DNA of 64,000 nt. Origin: Enterocloster hominis (ex Liu et al. 2021) (GTDB taxonomy: Bacteria > Bacillota > Clostridia > Lachnospirales > Lachnospiraceae). The translations under genes were made by a program, and so were the position numbers. A model generated the notes under the pieces. That model saw nothing but the letters and a program-made list of their open reading frames with translations, did no database searches and was not told where the DNA came from. The DNA lies in assembly GCA_014385265.1 (NCBI GenBank), contig JACRTJ010000010.1, forward strand, positions 34,588-98,587. Direction: 5' to 3'. This document shows, one piece after another, positions 43,376-52,446 of the stretch; position 1 is the first letter of the stretch, and each line of letters opens with the position of its first letter.

Positions 43376-43762
43376 TTAACTGATCGCCCGCCGCCGTAAG
43401 ATCTCCTGGAGGGTCAGAAGCCAGACCAGATCCTGGTCCGTGTCCTCCCCCTGTTCCCGCATCTCCTCGAGGATCCGGTTCCGGATCCCCAGCAGCAGTA
43501 CCCGGTCCGGGTATTCATCGTAAATGGGGCTTCCCGGGTGATCATACCGGTCACAGCACGCCTCCACAAAGCTCTGGCAGCGTCTGACGGACCGGGGATA
43601 CAGCCCCTTAAAATATTCCAGATCCTGGAAACGGCGTTTTTCCAGAGCCGCGCTCCGGCGTCCCGCCTGTTCCTCTCTCCGGTACAGCATGTATGGCATC
43701 AGATCCCCACTCCGTTCCATGGCATGGAGGGCCTGGGGATAGCCGCGGTAGATCCTTTCCAT
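43376..43762 (-). CDS. Conserved hypothetical protein, 128 residues
   Basis: The coding sequence starting at 43762 begins MERIYRGYPQALHAMERSGD and is rich in Arg, Glu and Leu, with no signal peptide or membrane helix; it looks all-helical. An AAGGAG-type site lies 11 bases upstream. I recognise no domain. Its position, 57 bases before the large membrane protein gene, suggests co-transcription and perhaps a cytoplasmic partner role, but nothing in the sequence proves this. The open frame continues upstream to 43837 without a better ribosome site. Confidence 0.55.
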   Translation of the reverse strand: MERIYRGYPQALHAMERSGDLMPYMLYRREEQAGRRSAALEKRRFQDLEYFKGLYPRSVRRCQSFVEACCDRYDHPGSPIYDEYPDRVLLLGIRNRILEEMREQGEDTDQDLVWLLTLQEILRRRAIS

Positions 43763-43840
43763 AAAAGTTCCCGCTCCTTTTCCTGTAAATCCCTTTGGGA
43801 TCATAATATGCAGGAAGGAGCGGGAAGCGCACTTCAATAT

Positions 43841-44761
43841 TTAAAACAGCTTCTCCGGGTAAACGCCTTCGTCCACCAGCCTGCGGATCGAGGCCACCAC
43901 CGCCGGTTTGTCCTCTTTATATGTGACTCCGAACCATTTATCCCGTGTTTCCAGTACACGGACTCTGGCCTTTCCGGTACGGATGCACTGGTCGATCATG
44001 GCCGGGAGCAGATACTCGGCCTTTACGTCACCCTCCTTCACATTTCCCAGGAACTCCGGAAAGCCCTTCTCCAGCTCCTTTAAAAAGCCCATGGGCAGAC
44101 CGAACATATTCATGGAAACGTGCTGTCCGGCTTCCACAGTCACCGGATTTCCGTCATTGTCAGACGCATGCATTCCATCTGCGTCCTGGTAAATATCGTA
44201 AGTCTCCGTCACCTTGGCAAGGCACCCGTTTTCATCCACTGTGGCCACGCCCCTGGTAACGCCTCCGTTCTCGCTTAAAGTATTGGACAAAATAAAGCCC
44301 GCCATACACATATCGTAGCAGTCTCCGTCCTCGTCCATCTCGTTTACCATATAGTCATGGATCTTTTTAAATCCTTCTTTTCCATAATAGTCGTCGGCAT
44401 TGATCACCAGGAAGGGCTCGTGGATCACGTTTCTGGCTGCCAGAACGGCCTGTCCCGTTCCCCAGGGCTTTTTCCGGCCCTCCGGCACTGTAAATCCCTC
44501 CGGCAGGTCATCCATCTCCTGGAACGCATATTCCACCGGAGCCACCTTTTCAATCCGGTTTCCGATGATCTCCTTAAAATCCTTTTCCAGATCCTTTCTG
44601 ATGATGAAAATGATCTTATTGAAACCAGCCTCCAGGGCGTCGTGGATGGAATAATCCATGATGATCTCGCCGTTGGGCCCCACCGGCTCCAGCTGTTTGA
44701 TCCCGCCGCCGAACCGGCTTCCAATTCCGGCCGCCATGATAACAAGGGACGTCTGCTTCAT
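43841..44761 (-). CDS. Sugar nucleotidyltransferase (NTP-transferase family)
   Basis: 306 residues with MAAGIGSRFGGGIKQLEPVG (the GxGxRx...K nucleotide-binding motif of NTP transferases) near residue 9, INADDYYGKEG with the metal-binding DD (about 112), and a C-terminal RVLETRDKWFGVTYKEDKPA. These enzymes make NDP-sugars such as UDP-glucose or ADP/GDP-sugars; the sugar and nucleotide are not clear from sequence. Start at 44761 is preceded by AGGAGG at 8 bases, and the frame upstream to 44890 is not used. It precedes the 128-residue gene and shares its direction. Confidence 0.85.
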   Translation of the reverse strand: MKQTSLVIMAAGIGSRFGGGIKQLEPVGPNGEIIMDYSIHDALEAGFNKIIFIIRKDLEKDFKEIIGNRIEKVAPVEYAFQEMDDLPEGFTVPEGRKKPWGTGQAVLAARNVIHEPFLVINADDYYGKEGFKKIHDYMVNEMDEDGDCYDMCMAGFILSNTLSENGGVTRGVATVDENGCLAKVTETYDIYQDADGMHASDNDGNPVTVEAGQHVSMNMFGLPMGFLKELEKGFPEFLGNVKEGDVKAEYLLPAMIDQCIRTGKARVRVLETRDKWFGVTYKEDKPAVVASIRRLVDEGVYPEKLF

Positions 44762-44864
44762 TTTCGTATCCTCCTCGCAAAATCTTGATTTTATCATACC
44801 ACAACCCACAGGGCTTTTCAATTCGTGACTTCTTAAGAAATTGTGAATAGTTTTCATGTAAAAA

Positions 44865-44914
44865 GGGGCTGTTGCAAAAGAGAGGTTCAAAACCTTCTCT
44901 TTTACAGCAGCCCC
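44865..44914 (-). terminator. Strong intrinsic terminator of the double-cubane reductase operon
   Basis: On the reverse strand GGGGCTG-TGTAAAAGAGA pairs with the complementary TCTCTTTT-CAGCCCC, about 20 paired bases with one or two bulges, followed by TTTTT. It lies 14 bases after the reductase stop. Confidence 0.85.
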
Positions 44915-44928
44915 AGGGCATCTTGATC

Positions 44929-46083
44929 TTACAGCATTTCCAGGAAGGCCGCAACACGGGTCTCGATCTGGCCGCTGTCTGTGGTGGAATAATCGGTCTC
45001 CAGCTTCAGATACGGAACGCCCAGCTCGTCCTCAACCACCCGGCGGGTCTTGTGGGATTCCACGTTAAAGGTATGGCAGGCCTGGAGGATCACCTCGATC
45101 ACGCCGTCTACCTTATATTTCTCGATCATTTTCTTTGTATTTTCCAGGCGGTCGTCGTTGGGCGTCATAACGGAGCAGTGGATGGAAAGATACCGGTCGG
45201 AAATGGCACGTAAAATATCGTCTGCGTTCTCGTCGATCATCATGCTCCTGGTACGCTCACCGGAGCAGTCATCCAGGCAGACAATGACTCCGCCGTTGTC
45301 CTCGATCACCATCCCCACCTTCTGGATCACACCGCCGGTGGGACAGCCTGTGATCAGGATCCTCTTTGCGGAGGCGGGCACAGGACGCTCCCCTCTTTCA
45401 TAAGCGGCTTTAGCCTCGTTCACCAGTTCTTTGATATTGGAGATCTGCTGCTGCAGGTCGAAGGTAAAGGTCCCCTTCTGAAGCGCCAGCATCATCTCTG
45501 TGCCGCGCATGGGCGGAGGGCAGAGGGCCTGAAGCTCATACATCTCGCAGAGGGCCTTTCTCTGCTCGTTGCGTACCCGCACGGCCCGTCTCAGATCCTC
45601 GTCTGTGATGGTGATGCCAAACTTTTCTTCCAGTTTTTTCTTTAAAAGACATACCTCCTCATACCAGATATCCTTGGCATAAGGGCGGTCCTGTCCCTGG
45701 GGAAGATGCATCACATATGTTTCTTTGATCTCGTTCAGAAGCTCATACATCTTTTTCTTTCCGTCACAGGTGGTCTCACCGATGATAATATCAGAAAAAT
45801 ATGTATACGGACATTTTTCCGTCACAGCAAAGCCGTAGGTTCCCTTGATCAGCGGGCACAGGTTTTTGGGGAGCACCTTTTCTGCATCCGGGATCGTCTC
45901 GTTGCTGGTCCCGCAAAGGCCGATGGCCGCAATATTTCCAGCGTCCAGGAGTTCCTGGGGCGTATAGGAGCAGAGACAGCCCGCTAATTTTCCGCCGTTT
46001 TCCTTAAATTCCTTGGCTGCCAGGAAGCCGTTTTTTCTGGCGTCTACAAATTCATCAAATAATTTGGGCAGATCACGATTCAT
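44929..46083 (-). CDS. Double-cubane-cluster reductase (2-hydroxyacyl-CoA dehydratase-related)
   Basis: 384 residues starting [20 protein letters not shown]. It belongs to the HgdB/BcrC superfamily; the cysteines in [55 protein letters not shown] and [10 protein letters not shown] fit the DCCP branch, where an [8Fe-9S] double-cubane cluster reduces small molecules in an ATP-dependent way. The physiological substrate is unknown. Oxygen-sensitive, it depends on the activase encoded 17 bases upstream, and together with yedF forms a three-gene operon. Confidence 0.83.
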   Translation of the reverse strand: MNRDLPKLFDEFVDARKNGFLAAKEFKENGGKLAGCLCSYTPQELLDAGNIAAIGLCGTSNETIPDAEKVLPKNLCPLIKGTYGFAVTEKCPYTYFSDIIIGETTCDGKKKMYELLNEIKETYVMHLPQGQDRPYAKDIWYEEVCLLKKKLEEKFGITITDEDLRRAVRVRNEQRKALCEMYELQALCPPPMRGTEMMLALQKGTFTFDLQQQISNIKELVNEAKAAYERGERPVPASAKRILITGCPTGGVIQKVGMVIEDNGGVIVCLDDCSGERTRSMMIDENADDILRAISDRYLSIHCSVMTPNDDRLENTKKMIEKYKVDGVIEVILQACHTFNVESHKTRRVVEDELGVPYLKLETDYSTTDSGQIETRVAAFLEML

Positions 46084-46100
46084 TCTGATGTTTCCTTTCT

Positions 46101-46850
46101 CTATACGGCAGCCGTAAGCGCTGCTCCAATGGCTCCGGCATATCTTGCCAGGGGTACGCTTTCCACCGGCGCATGGAGCGCAAGGGAAAGACGTTCTAAA
46201 ATATAGGGATCCTCACAGAGACCTCCGGTGAGGAAATACTGGTCTCCCTCCACCTGGGAGATCAGCTGCACCACCTTGGTGACCACCGATTCGATGACGC
46301 CGTAAGCGATATCCTCCCTGGGAGTTCCCTTTCCAATGAGGCTGATGACCTCTGATTCTGCAAACACAGTACACATGGAGCTGATGGTAATGGGATTTCC
46401 CCGGGATGCCAGGTCTGAAAGCTCCTCCATGGTCAGTCCCAGCCGGTTGGTCATGACCTCCAGAAACTTTCCGGTTCCCGCAGAGCACTTATCGTTCATG
46501 ATGAACTTCATGACACGGCCGTTTTTCAAGGCGATCCCCTTGGTATCCTGGCCTCCGATGTCGATGACCGTCCCGTTCCTTCCGAACAGATGCCAGGCTC
46601 CCTTTCCGTGGCAGGTGATCTCCGTTACGGATTTATCGGCATAGGGGACCGATATCCGTCCGTAGCCCGTAGCCACATAGGCGGCGTTATCCTTGTGGAT
46701 CCCGTCCTTCTCCAGCATCTGGTAGATATCCTCCGCCGTTTTCCTGCTGCTGAAGCCTGTATTTAAAAGGTAGGTCTTCACGACCTCCCCATCCTTTATG
46801 ACTGCTGTTTTGGCCGCGCTGGACCCGATATCGATTCCCACTTGATACAT
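46101..46850 (-). CDS. Acyl-CoA dehydratase activase-type ATPase (DCCP activator)
   Basis: 249 residues beginning [20 protein letters not shown], an ASKHA ATPase motif, then [15 protein letters not shown] and [16 protein letters not shown] with the cluster-binding cysteine; a second Cys is in [10 protein letters not shown]. These archerase-like homodimers bind a [4Fe-4S] cluster between subunits and donate low-potential electrons with ATP hydrolysis. It sits between yedF and the reductase gene, supporting their functional pairing, and is consistent with an anaerobic lifestyle. Confidence 0.9.
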   Translation of the reverse strand: MYQVGIDIGSSAAKTAVIKDGEVVKTYLLNTGFSSRKTAEDIYQMLEKDGIHKDNAAYVATGYGRISVPYADKSVTEITCHGKGAWHLFGRNGTVIDIGGQDTKGIALKNGRVMKFIMNDKCSAGTGKFLEVMTNRLGLTMEELSDLASRGNPITISSMCTVFAESEVISLIGKGTPREDIAYGVIESVVTKVVQLISQVEGDQYFLTGGLCEDPYILERLSLALHAPVESVPLARYAGAIGAALTAAV

Positions 46851-46869
46851 GATACTCTCCTGTTATTCC

Positions 46870-47484
46870 TTACTGCTTGATGATCTTATCTGCGTTGGCA
46901 AGCTTTTCCACAATGGTGTACATATTGGTCACGCTTCCCACCGCCAGCTTGTCTTTCAGATTATAATAATCCAGACATGTTCCACATGTGAGGATCTCCA
47001 CGCCCTGGGCTTCCATGTTCTTTAAATCATCCAGAGACGGAGAGCCTTCGGTCGTGATGGTCGCGCCGCCGTTGTAGAAAAGGATGGTGCTGGGAAGCTC
47101 GTCTAACTGGGAAAGAGCAAAGATAAAGCCCTTCATCAGGACCTTGCCCAGCTCGTCGTTTCCATGTCCCATGCGCTCGGAAGCGATGGCTACTACGGTA
47201 TTTTTTCTTCTGTCTACGCCGCAGGAAGCCTCCTCCTCGGCTCCGTTCTCCTCCAGGGGCTTGTCCAGGGTGATCTTCACGATGAACAGCTTTTCTTCCT
47301 TCTTCTCTGCAAAGGACTTTAAGCCCTTGCTGGATGCCAGACGGGTCAGGTTCTGGACGGCAATCTCATTATCTACATGGACCTCAACGATTCCAGCCTC
47401 TGTCATTGCCTTTAATGCCTTTGTGGCTTTTACTACCGGGATCGGGCACTGGTCTCCCACTGCATTTACGACTACATTTGCCAT
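46870..47484 (-). CDS. yedF: YedF-type selenium metabolism protein
   Basis: 204 residues with an N-terminal TusA/SirA fold and the motif VNAVGDQCPIPVVKATKALK (C13 of CPIP), followed by a DsrE-like domain with FYNGGATITTEGSPSLDDLK and EILTCGTCLDYYNLKDKL. The family is linked to selenium delivery in bacteria, though the chemistry is unproven. The ATG at 47484 has AGGAGG 9 bases upstream; the residues before it are not used. It is the first gene of the reductase operon and faces selD across a divergent promoter region, which supports the selenium assignment. Confidence 0.9.
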   Translation of the reverse strand: MANVVVNAVGDQCPIPVVKATKALKAMTEAGIVEVHVDNEIAVQNLTRLASSKGLKSFAEKKEEKLFIVKITLDKPLEENGAEEEASCGVDRRKNTVVAIASERMGHGNDELGKVLMKGFIFALSQLDELPSTILFYNGGATITTEGSPSLDDLKNMEAQGVEILTCGTCLDYYNLKDKLAVGSVTNMYTIVEKLANADKIIKQ

Positions 47485-47530
47485 GATCAAATCCTCCTGC
47501 TTGTATTTTTCGCCCAATAAGCTACCCTTT

Positions 47531-47560
47531 ATTTTATCGTTGTTTCAGCAGTCTTGTCAA
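47531..47560 (-). promoter_or_regulatory. Promoter of the yedF-activase-reductase operon
   Basis: Reverse strand: TTGACA (47560-47555), 18-base spacer, TAAAAT (47536-47531). Divergent from the selD promoter at 47611-47639. Confidence 0.6.
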
Positions 47561-47610
47561 ATAGCATATTTCAATACATATACCGGTTGTAAATATGTTT
47601 ATCTATACGG

Positions 47611-47639
47611 TTGCTTTTTAAAAATCCAGGTGTTATGAT
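47611..47639 (+). promoter_or_regulatory. Promoter of selD
   Basis: TTGCTT at 47611-47616, 17-base spacer, TATGAT at 47634-47639, about 30 bases before the ATG. Confidence 0.55.
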
Positions 47640-47670
47640 GAAATCATGATCAATTAGGAGGTTTTTACAA

Positions 47671-48711
47671 ATGGCAAAAGAACTGCCCCTTACTCAGATG
47701 ACCACCGCGTCCGGCTGAGCAGCCAAACTGGGACCGGGTGTCCTCACAGAAATACTGGAAGATCTTCCAAACGTTTATAATCCCCGCCTTCTGGTGGGTT
47801 TTGATACCAGCGACGACGCATGTGTCTACAAGATCACCGATGATGTGGCCGCCATCCATACTGTGGATTTCTTTACGCCCATCGTGGACGATCCCTACCA
47901 GTTCGGACAGATCGCCGCAGCCAACGCTTTGAGCGACGTGTACGCCATGGGCGGACAGCCGGCGGTGGCAATGAACTTATTATGTGTTCCCAACTGTCTT
48001 TCCAAGGAAACGATCCGGCAGATCTTAAAGGGCGGCCATGATAAGGCCGTGGAAGCCGGCTGCACCATCGCCGGCGGCCACACGATCCAGGATCCGGAGC
48101 CCAAATACGGTCTCTGCGTCACCGGATATGTACGTCCCGATAAGATCCTTAAAAATGTCGGCGCACAGCCTGGGGATCTTTTAGTGATCACCAAGCCCCT
48201 GGGAACCGGCGTCCTGACCACAGGAGCCAAGGCAGACCTGGTATCAAAAGAGGATTATGACGCCATGACCTGTTCCATGGCTACACTGAACGCCAAAGCA
48301 GCTGAAGCAGCCCAGACCTTCCCGGATGTCCATGCCTGCACCGATATCACAGGCTTTGGTCTTCTGGGACATGCCTATGAGATGGCAGAGGGAAGCGACA
48401 GCACCTTAAAGCTTTTCAGCAAAAAGCTCCCGCTGCTCCACGGAGCCAGAGAGCTGGCGGAAATGGGCATCATCCCTGCCGGAGCCTACCGGAATATGGA
48501 TTATGTGAAGCCCCATTTACGGATCATGGATTCTGCCGAGCAGTGCCTGGTGGATCTGATCGCAGACCCCCAGACCTCCGGAGGCCTTCTGGTGGCCCTT
48601 CCCGGAGACCAGGCCATGGAGCTCTGCAAAAAGCTGACCGCCCAGGGCATCACTGGAGCCATCATCGGCGAGGTAGTGGAAAAGACGGATGTGGATCTGA
48701 TCATTGAGTAA
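47671..48711 (+). CDS. selD: Selenide, water dikinase, a selenocysteine-containing protein
   Basis: The frame starts at the ATG 47671 (AGGAGG 9 bases upstream) with MAKELPLTQMTTASG, meets an in-frame UGA at 47716-47718, and continues AAKLGPGVLTEILEDLPNVY then FDTSDDACVYK and the rest of SelD. SelD enzymes have Cys or Sec at this catalytic site (C17 in E. coli) followed three residues on by an essential Lys (here K19), so the UGA is a selenocysteine codon, residue 16. Without decoding it the gene would appear to start at 47794. 346 residues. It makes selenophosphate from selenide and ATP. A good SECIS hairpin follows the UGA. Confidence 0.93.
47716..47744 (+). promoter_or_regulatory. Selenocysteine codon and bacterial SECIS-like hairpin in selD
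   Basis: The UGA at 47716-47718 is followed 12 bases later by GGAC-CGGGT-GTCC (47731-47743), a short stem whose loop carries GG, as required by SelB in bacteria; a further G-U pair extends it. The loop lies about 17-20 bases past the UGA, the usual distance. Confidence 0.7.
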
Positions 48712-48718
48712 ACGTTTA

Positions 48719-48762
48719 TAATCCGGAGTTTTGGAAATAATCCGAAATTCCGGATTATTTTT
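48719..48762 (+). terminator. Intrinsic terminator of selD
   Basis: AATCCGGA pairs with TCCGGATT around a 20-base loop, followed by ATTTTT. It starts eight bases after the stop codon. Confidence 0.75.
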
Positions 48763-48828
48763 ATGTTTTTCTGTTCATAAAGCCAGAAAAATGATATAAT
48801 CTCTGTAAAAACAGACAGGAGGGATACT

Positions 48829-49875
48829 ATGACAGAAGAATTTACGATCCATGAGATCTCCCTGGGATTTCCCCATGATAAAGAGATGCTGATCCGTTTT
48901 TTATCGGACCATGAGCTGGTTTTTGAAGATGACATCGAAACTGCCTTCGGCGTTTTTGACCAGGACGAGACTCTGCTGGGCTGCGGCTGCTGCGCCGGAA
49001 ACCTTTTAAAATGCTTTGCCGTGGACGAGGCCTTAAGAGGTCAGAACGCCCTGGGAAGCCTGGTATCCAGACTGGTGGAAAACCGGTTTGAAGCTGGCCA
49101 CTATGATCTTTTCGTCATCACCAGGCCAAAAAACAAGGTTCTTTTCACATCCTGCGGCTTTTATCCCCTGGCTGAGACCCAGTCGGTGCTGATGCTGGAA
49201 AACAGGAAAAACGGGCTGGAGCGTTTTTACTCTGCATTCCTCCCGGAATTCCCTGAAAACCATGGAAACACCCTGACCGGAGGCGTGGGCTGCATCGTCA
49301 TGAACTGCAACCCCTTTACCAAAGGCCATCTGGCTCTGATCACCTATGCCGCCTCCCGGTGCAGCCTGCTCCACATTTTTGTGGTGGAGGAGGACCGTTC
49401 CCTCTTCCCCTTTGAGGTGCGGATGCGTCTGGTAAAGGAAGGGACGGCCCACCTTCCCAATGTGAAGGTCCATCCCTCTGGCCCATATATGATCTCCTCC
49501 GCTACCTTCCCCACCTATTTCCTGAAAAAAGGCGAGGATGCAGCCAGGATCCAGAGCGAGTTGGACATCACTCTGTTCGCCTCCCGGATCGCCCCCTTGT
49601 TCCATATCACCAAGCGGTTTGCCGGGGAGGAGCCCCTGGATCCGGTGACAAGAGATTATAACGAGGCCATGATCCGGCTTCTGCCCCAGTACAGCATTTC
49701 CTTTATAAAGATCGCCCGGACCACGGCGGAGGCCCCCGAGGGAAAGCCGGAGGTGATCAGCGCCTCCAGAGTCCGGAAACTGCTGGCTGAAACCGGCGTT
49801 ACGGAGGAGGTCTTACAGCTTGTGCCGCCGTGTACGGCCCAGTATCTGAAAAACGAATTTGGAGCGCGCCCATGA
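48829..49875 (+). CDS. citC: [Citrate (pro-3S)-lyase] ligase
   Basis: 348 residues: an N-terminal GNAT-like acetyltransferase part (1-140) with a cysteine-rich GCGCCAGNLLKCFAVDEALR, then a nucleotidyltransferase-fold ligase domain with NCNPFTKGHLALI (the xxGH motif) and a C-terminal SASRVRKLLAETG. CitC charges the prosthetic group of the acyl carrier subunit with acetate using ATP, turning on citrate lyase. A strong extended -10 (TGA-TATAAT at 48792-48800) and AGGAGGG precede it. Its stop overlaps the start of the next gene by ATGA. No lyase subunits are nearby. Confidence 0.92.
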   Translation: MTEEFTIHEISLGFPHDKEMLIRFLSDHELVFEDDIETAFGVFDQDETLLGCGCCAGNLLKCFAVDEALRGQNALGSLVSRLVENRFEAGHYDLFVITRPKNKVLFTSCGFYPLAETQSVLMLENRKNGLERFYSAFLPEFPENHGNTLTGGVGCIVMNCNPFTKGHLALITYAASRCSLLHIFVVEEDRSLFPFEVRMRLVKEGTAHLPNVKVHPSGPYMISSATFPTYFLKKGEDAARIQSELDITLFASRIAPLFHITKRFAGEEPLDPVTRDYNEAMIRLLPQYSISFIKIARTTAEAPEGKPEVISASRVRKLLAETGVTEEVLQLVPPCTAQYLKNEFGARP

Positions 49876-51311
49876 AATTAAATCAGATCTTCTGCGGCTC
49901 TCCGGCGTCCCTGAAAGAGATCCTGGACGCCCGGAGCCGCCGGGCTGAACGGCAGAAAGCACTTTTAGCCACCCCCGGTGCCCGCTGCCTCATCAGCTTT
50001 TCCTTAAATATCCCTGGAGAGATCAAGTGTTTTCCCTTGGCTGTCTGGGCTTTCGAGGAAGGTCTACGGGAGATCCGGGCCGCCGTTTCCAGCCGAGACC
50101 TCCTCTCTTTTGAGGAATCCAGGGAAAACACAGGGCCGGAGGCCTTTTTCCTTCTGGATGCCGACGCCCCGGAAATAAAGAGGAAAATGACCTCCATCGA
50201 AGAAAACCACGGACTGGGACGGCTCTTTGACATAGATGTCCTGGGACCGGATGCCGTTCTCTTAAGCCGCTCCGGTTTCGGCCTTCCGCCCCGTTCCTGT
50301 CTGATCTGCGGCGAAAATGCAAAGGCCTGCGCCAGAAACCGCACCCATTCCATGGAGCTGATACTGTGGAGGACTTCCCAGATCCTCAACGACTATTTTA
50401 AAGAACAGTCCGCCGACCAGGCAGCGGCGGCAGCCGTCCGCGCCCTGCTCTATGAGGTATCGGCTACGCCAAAGCCCGGCCTGGTGGACCGGAATAATTC
50501 CGGCTCCCACCAGGATATGGACTTTTTCACCTTTGTGGACAGCAGCGCCGCCCTGATCCCCTGGTTCCGGGATTTTTTCAGCATCGGCTGGGAGCATGGG
50601 GACGAGACCGGGGACCGGCTTTTCGAACGGCTCCGTTTCGCCGGACAAAACGCCGAAGCAAAGATGTTTTCTGCCACCGGCGGCGTCAATACCCACAAGG
50701 GCCTGATCTTTGCCTCTGCCATCCTCTGCGGAGCCCTGGGAAAGGTATATAAAGATTCCTTCCTGCTCGGAAAGAAGCCTCCTGTGCCGCTGGACGCGGT
50801 GGTCGGGGAATGCAAAAAGCTGGGAAGCTGCTCCCTTAAGGACTTCAAAGCCGAAGACAGACGCCAGGACGTGTCCGCCGGGGCCGGTCACAGACGATCC
50901 ACAGAAGAAACGGCCGGGGAAAGGATCCACACAGCCTACGGCATTGCCGGAGCCCGCGGAGAGGCTGCCCTGGGCTTTCCGTCGGCCCTTACCATCGGCC
51001 TTCCGGCCTTAAAGGCCTGGCTGTCCCAGGGCTTTTCCTTAAACGACGCAGCCGTCCTGACGCTTCTTTCCCTGCTCTCCCAGGTGGACGACACCAATAT
51101 GATCCACCGGGGCGGCTTAACAGAGGCTGCTGCCGGAAAAAAAGAAGCCGGTGCCCTCCTTGCAGAGCTGACCCCGGGATCCTTCAGAGAAAAAACAGCC
51201 GCCCTGGACCAGTCCTTTATAAAAAGGAATCTGAGTCCCGGCGGCTGCGCAGATCTCCTGGCCGTCAGCCTGATGATCTGCTTTTTAGAGGAAAGCGGGA
51301 TGATCGCCTAG
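49872..51311 (+). CDS. citXG: CitX-CitG fusion (prosthetic-group transfer and synthesis for citrate lyase)
   Basis: 479 residues. The first ~175 match CitX (ILDARSRRAERQKALLATPG ... LFDIDVLGPDAVLLSRSGFG and PRSCLICGENAKAC), the apo-ACP phosphoribosyl-dephospho-CoA transferase. The rest matches CitG (VSATPKPGLVDRNNSGSHQD, FFTFVDSSAALIPWF, SATGGVNTHKGLIFASAILC, HTAYGIAGARGEA, LLSLLSQVDDTNMIHRGG), which makes the triphosphoribosyl-dephospho-CoA precursor. The fusion is known in enterobacteria and Firmicutes. It overlaps citC by four bases and so forms a two-gene maturation unit. Confidence 0.92.
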   Translation: MKLNQIFCGSPASLKEILDARSRRAERQKALLATPGARCLISFSLNIPGEIKCFPLAVWAFEEGLREIRAAVSSRDLLSFEESRENTGPEAFFLLDADAPEIKRKMTSIEENHGLGRLFDIDVLGPDAVLLSRSGFGLPPRSCLICGENAKACARNRTHSMELILWRTSQILNDYFKEQSADQAAAAAVRALLYEVSATPKPGLVDRNNSGSHQDMDFFTFVDSSAALIPWFRDFFSIGWEHGDETGDRLFERLRFAGQNAEAKMFSATGGVNTHKGLIFASAILCGALGKVYKDSFLLGKKPPVPLDAVVGECKKLGSCSLKDFKAEDRRQDVSAGAGHRRSTEETAGERIHTAYGIAGARGEAALGFPSALTIGLPALKAWLSQGFSLNDAAVLTLLSLLSQVDDTNMIHRGGLTEAAAGKKEAGALLAELTPGSFREKTAALDQSFIKRNLSPGGCADLLAVSLMICFLEESGMIA

Positions 51312-51459
51312 GATCATCTGTTTTCCCTTAGCTAAAAATATGGTTGACTAAAAAGAAAGGCCCGTCGATTTTGCTGATGAAGAAACAGCCAGCCCGAAAG
51401 CATTTACGGACTGGCTGTATCAAAAGAGTACTATTATTGTCGAATTGGATGAAATATAG

Positions 51460-51942
51460 TTATAGAATAACCCATTTTCCTTTTTGACTGGAACCTTCCC
51501 TTTTTATAATTCCAGATTTTTTCATAGATTCCATATAATACTTAACTGTACTATATTTTTCTCCAATGACATCTGCAATCTTTTTCTGAGACAAAGATGG
51601 TTCCTCTTGAATCACTTTCAAGATGCGTGTAACTACGGAATTATCGCCGCCTTGGTTAGCTTGGTTAGTATCTTGGTCAGTGCTGCTAACCAAGCTCTTG
51701 AACATAACCATAATATCCTCACGTTTAATCGTATATTCTGGCATAGGATTTCCAGCTTCCTTACAACTGTCTTTGATTTTCTCGATTCCACGTCCCCACG
51801 CCTCAATAAAACCAGCTCTGAAAAACGTATTGGCGATCAACGGATTATACGGTCTTGACCGATGCTTCCCCATCAGATCATCAATTGTCCAATCCTCCGG
51901 GAAAATACAGTCATTCGCAATATAACGCCTATCTGCATACAC
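51460..51942 (-). pseudogene. C-terminal remnant of an AlbA-type ATP-binding regulator
   Basis: 161 codons whose translation runs ANDCIFPEDWTIDDLMGKHR, then RPYNPLIANTFFRAGFIEAW with GRGIEKIKDSC, the C-terminal motif of AlbA_2/RecG-like ATP-binding proteins, then a TDQDTNQANQGGDNS linker and a winged helix (LKVIQEEPSLSQKKIADVIG). Full proteins are usually 400-480 residues; the N-terminal DNA-binding and ATPase parts are missing, and the sequence stops matching near 51942, where a relaxase relic begins. It is probably a broken gene left after a mobile element inserted. Base composition is AT-rich. Confidence 0.75.
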
Positions 51943-52049
51943 GCTAAGCGTTTAAGTTCCGGGCGTTGACTGGTATCTTTGGACGGGTGTTCATAGTGAG
52001 AAATTCCGTCACCGTCAGAATGACGTTATTCTGGAATTTTAGGTCAAGG

Positions 52050-52446
52050 CAAAGGCAACGGACTTTCCCTCCGGCAGCTTTGTTATAGAGACGGCGCAGA
52101 AGGCCAACGCGGAATTAAAAACGGCTACAGTACAATATGCAAAAATCCGTCCGCCTTTGAGAAGTACAAGGCTTCAAAGTACAGACGGAAGTTTTAGGCG
52201 GAGCATAAAGCCGAACTTAAACTTTACTGGGCAGTACAGGCGGATATAAGGAGGATTCTTGACGGGGCGAAGCTCCCCAAAATGGAGGCCCAGAAAGAAG
52301 GAGGCAGGCTGGCAAAGAAAAAAAGGCTTTACGGTGAATACCAAAAGCCCGCAGGGATATGCAGGAAGTTTTAACAGTCAAAGCAAATGTTGGCTGTCTG
52401 CCAGGATACCCGGAGCAGGGAAAAAAGAAAGGAATGGAGTGTTGAG
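52050..52446 (+). pseudogene. Decayed C-terminus of a mobilisation relaxase (MobA-type)
   Basis: Three forward frames together spell a relaxase tail: TAQKANAELKTATVQYAKIRP (frame 1), then after a frameshift FEKYKASKYRRKF, a stop, AELKLYWAVQADIRRILDGA and KLYGEYQKA, then a second frameshift and RDMQEVLTVKANV. At least two frameshifts and one in-frame stop break it, so it cannot be functional. The match is to the coiled-coil end of relaxases of Firmicute integrative elements; I recognise it by its KLYWAVQADIRRIL and LYGEYQKAR motifs. The rest of the element is absent. Confidence 0.65.

Noticed and set aside
47794..48711. selD starting at ATG 47794
   Set aside because: It lacks the essential N-terminal Sec/Lys region; the upstream frame with UGA, a good ribosome site and family similarity is the true start.
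51352..51459. Short forward frame ending ...WLYQKSTIIVELDEI before TAG
   Set aside because: Reads like a real protein tail but is only 35 codons with no start; probably a remnant, too short to annotate as a gene.
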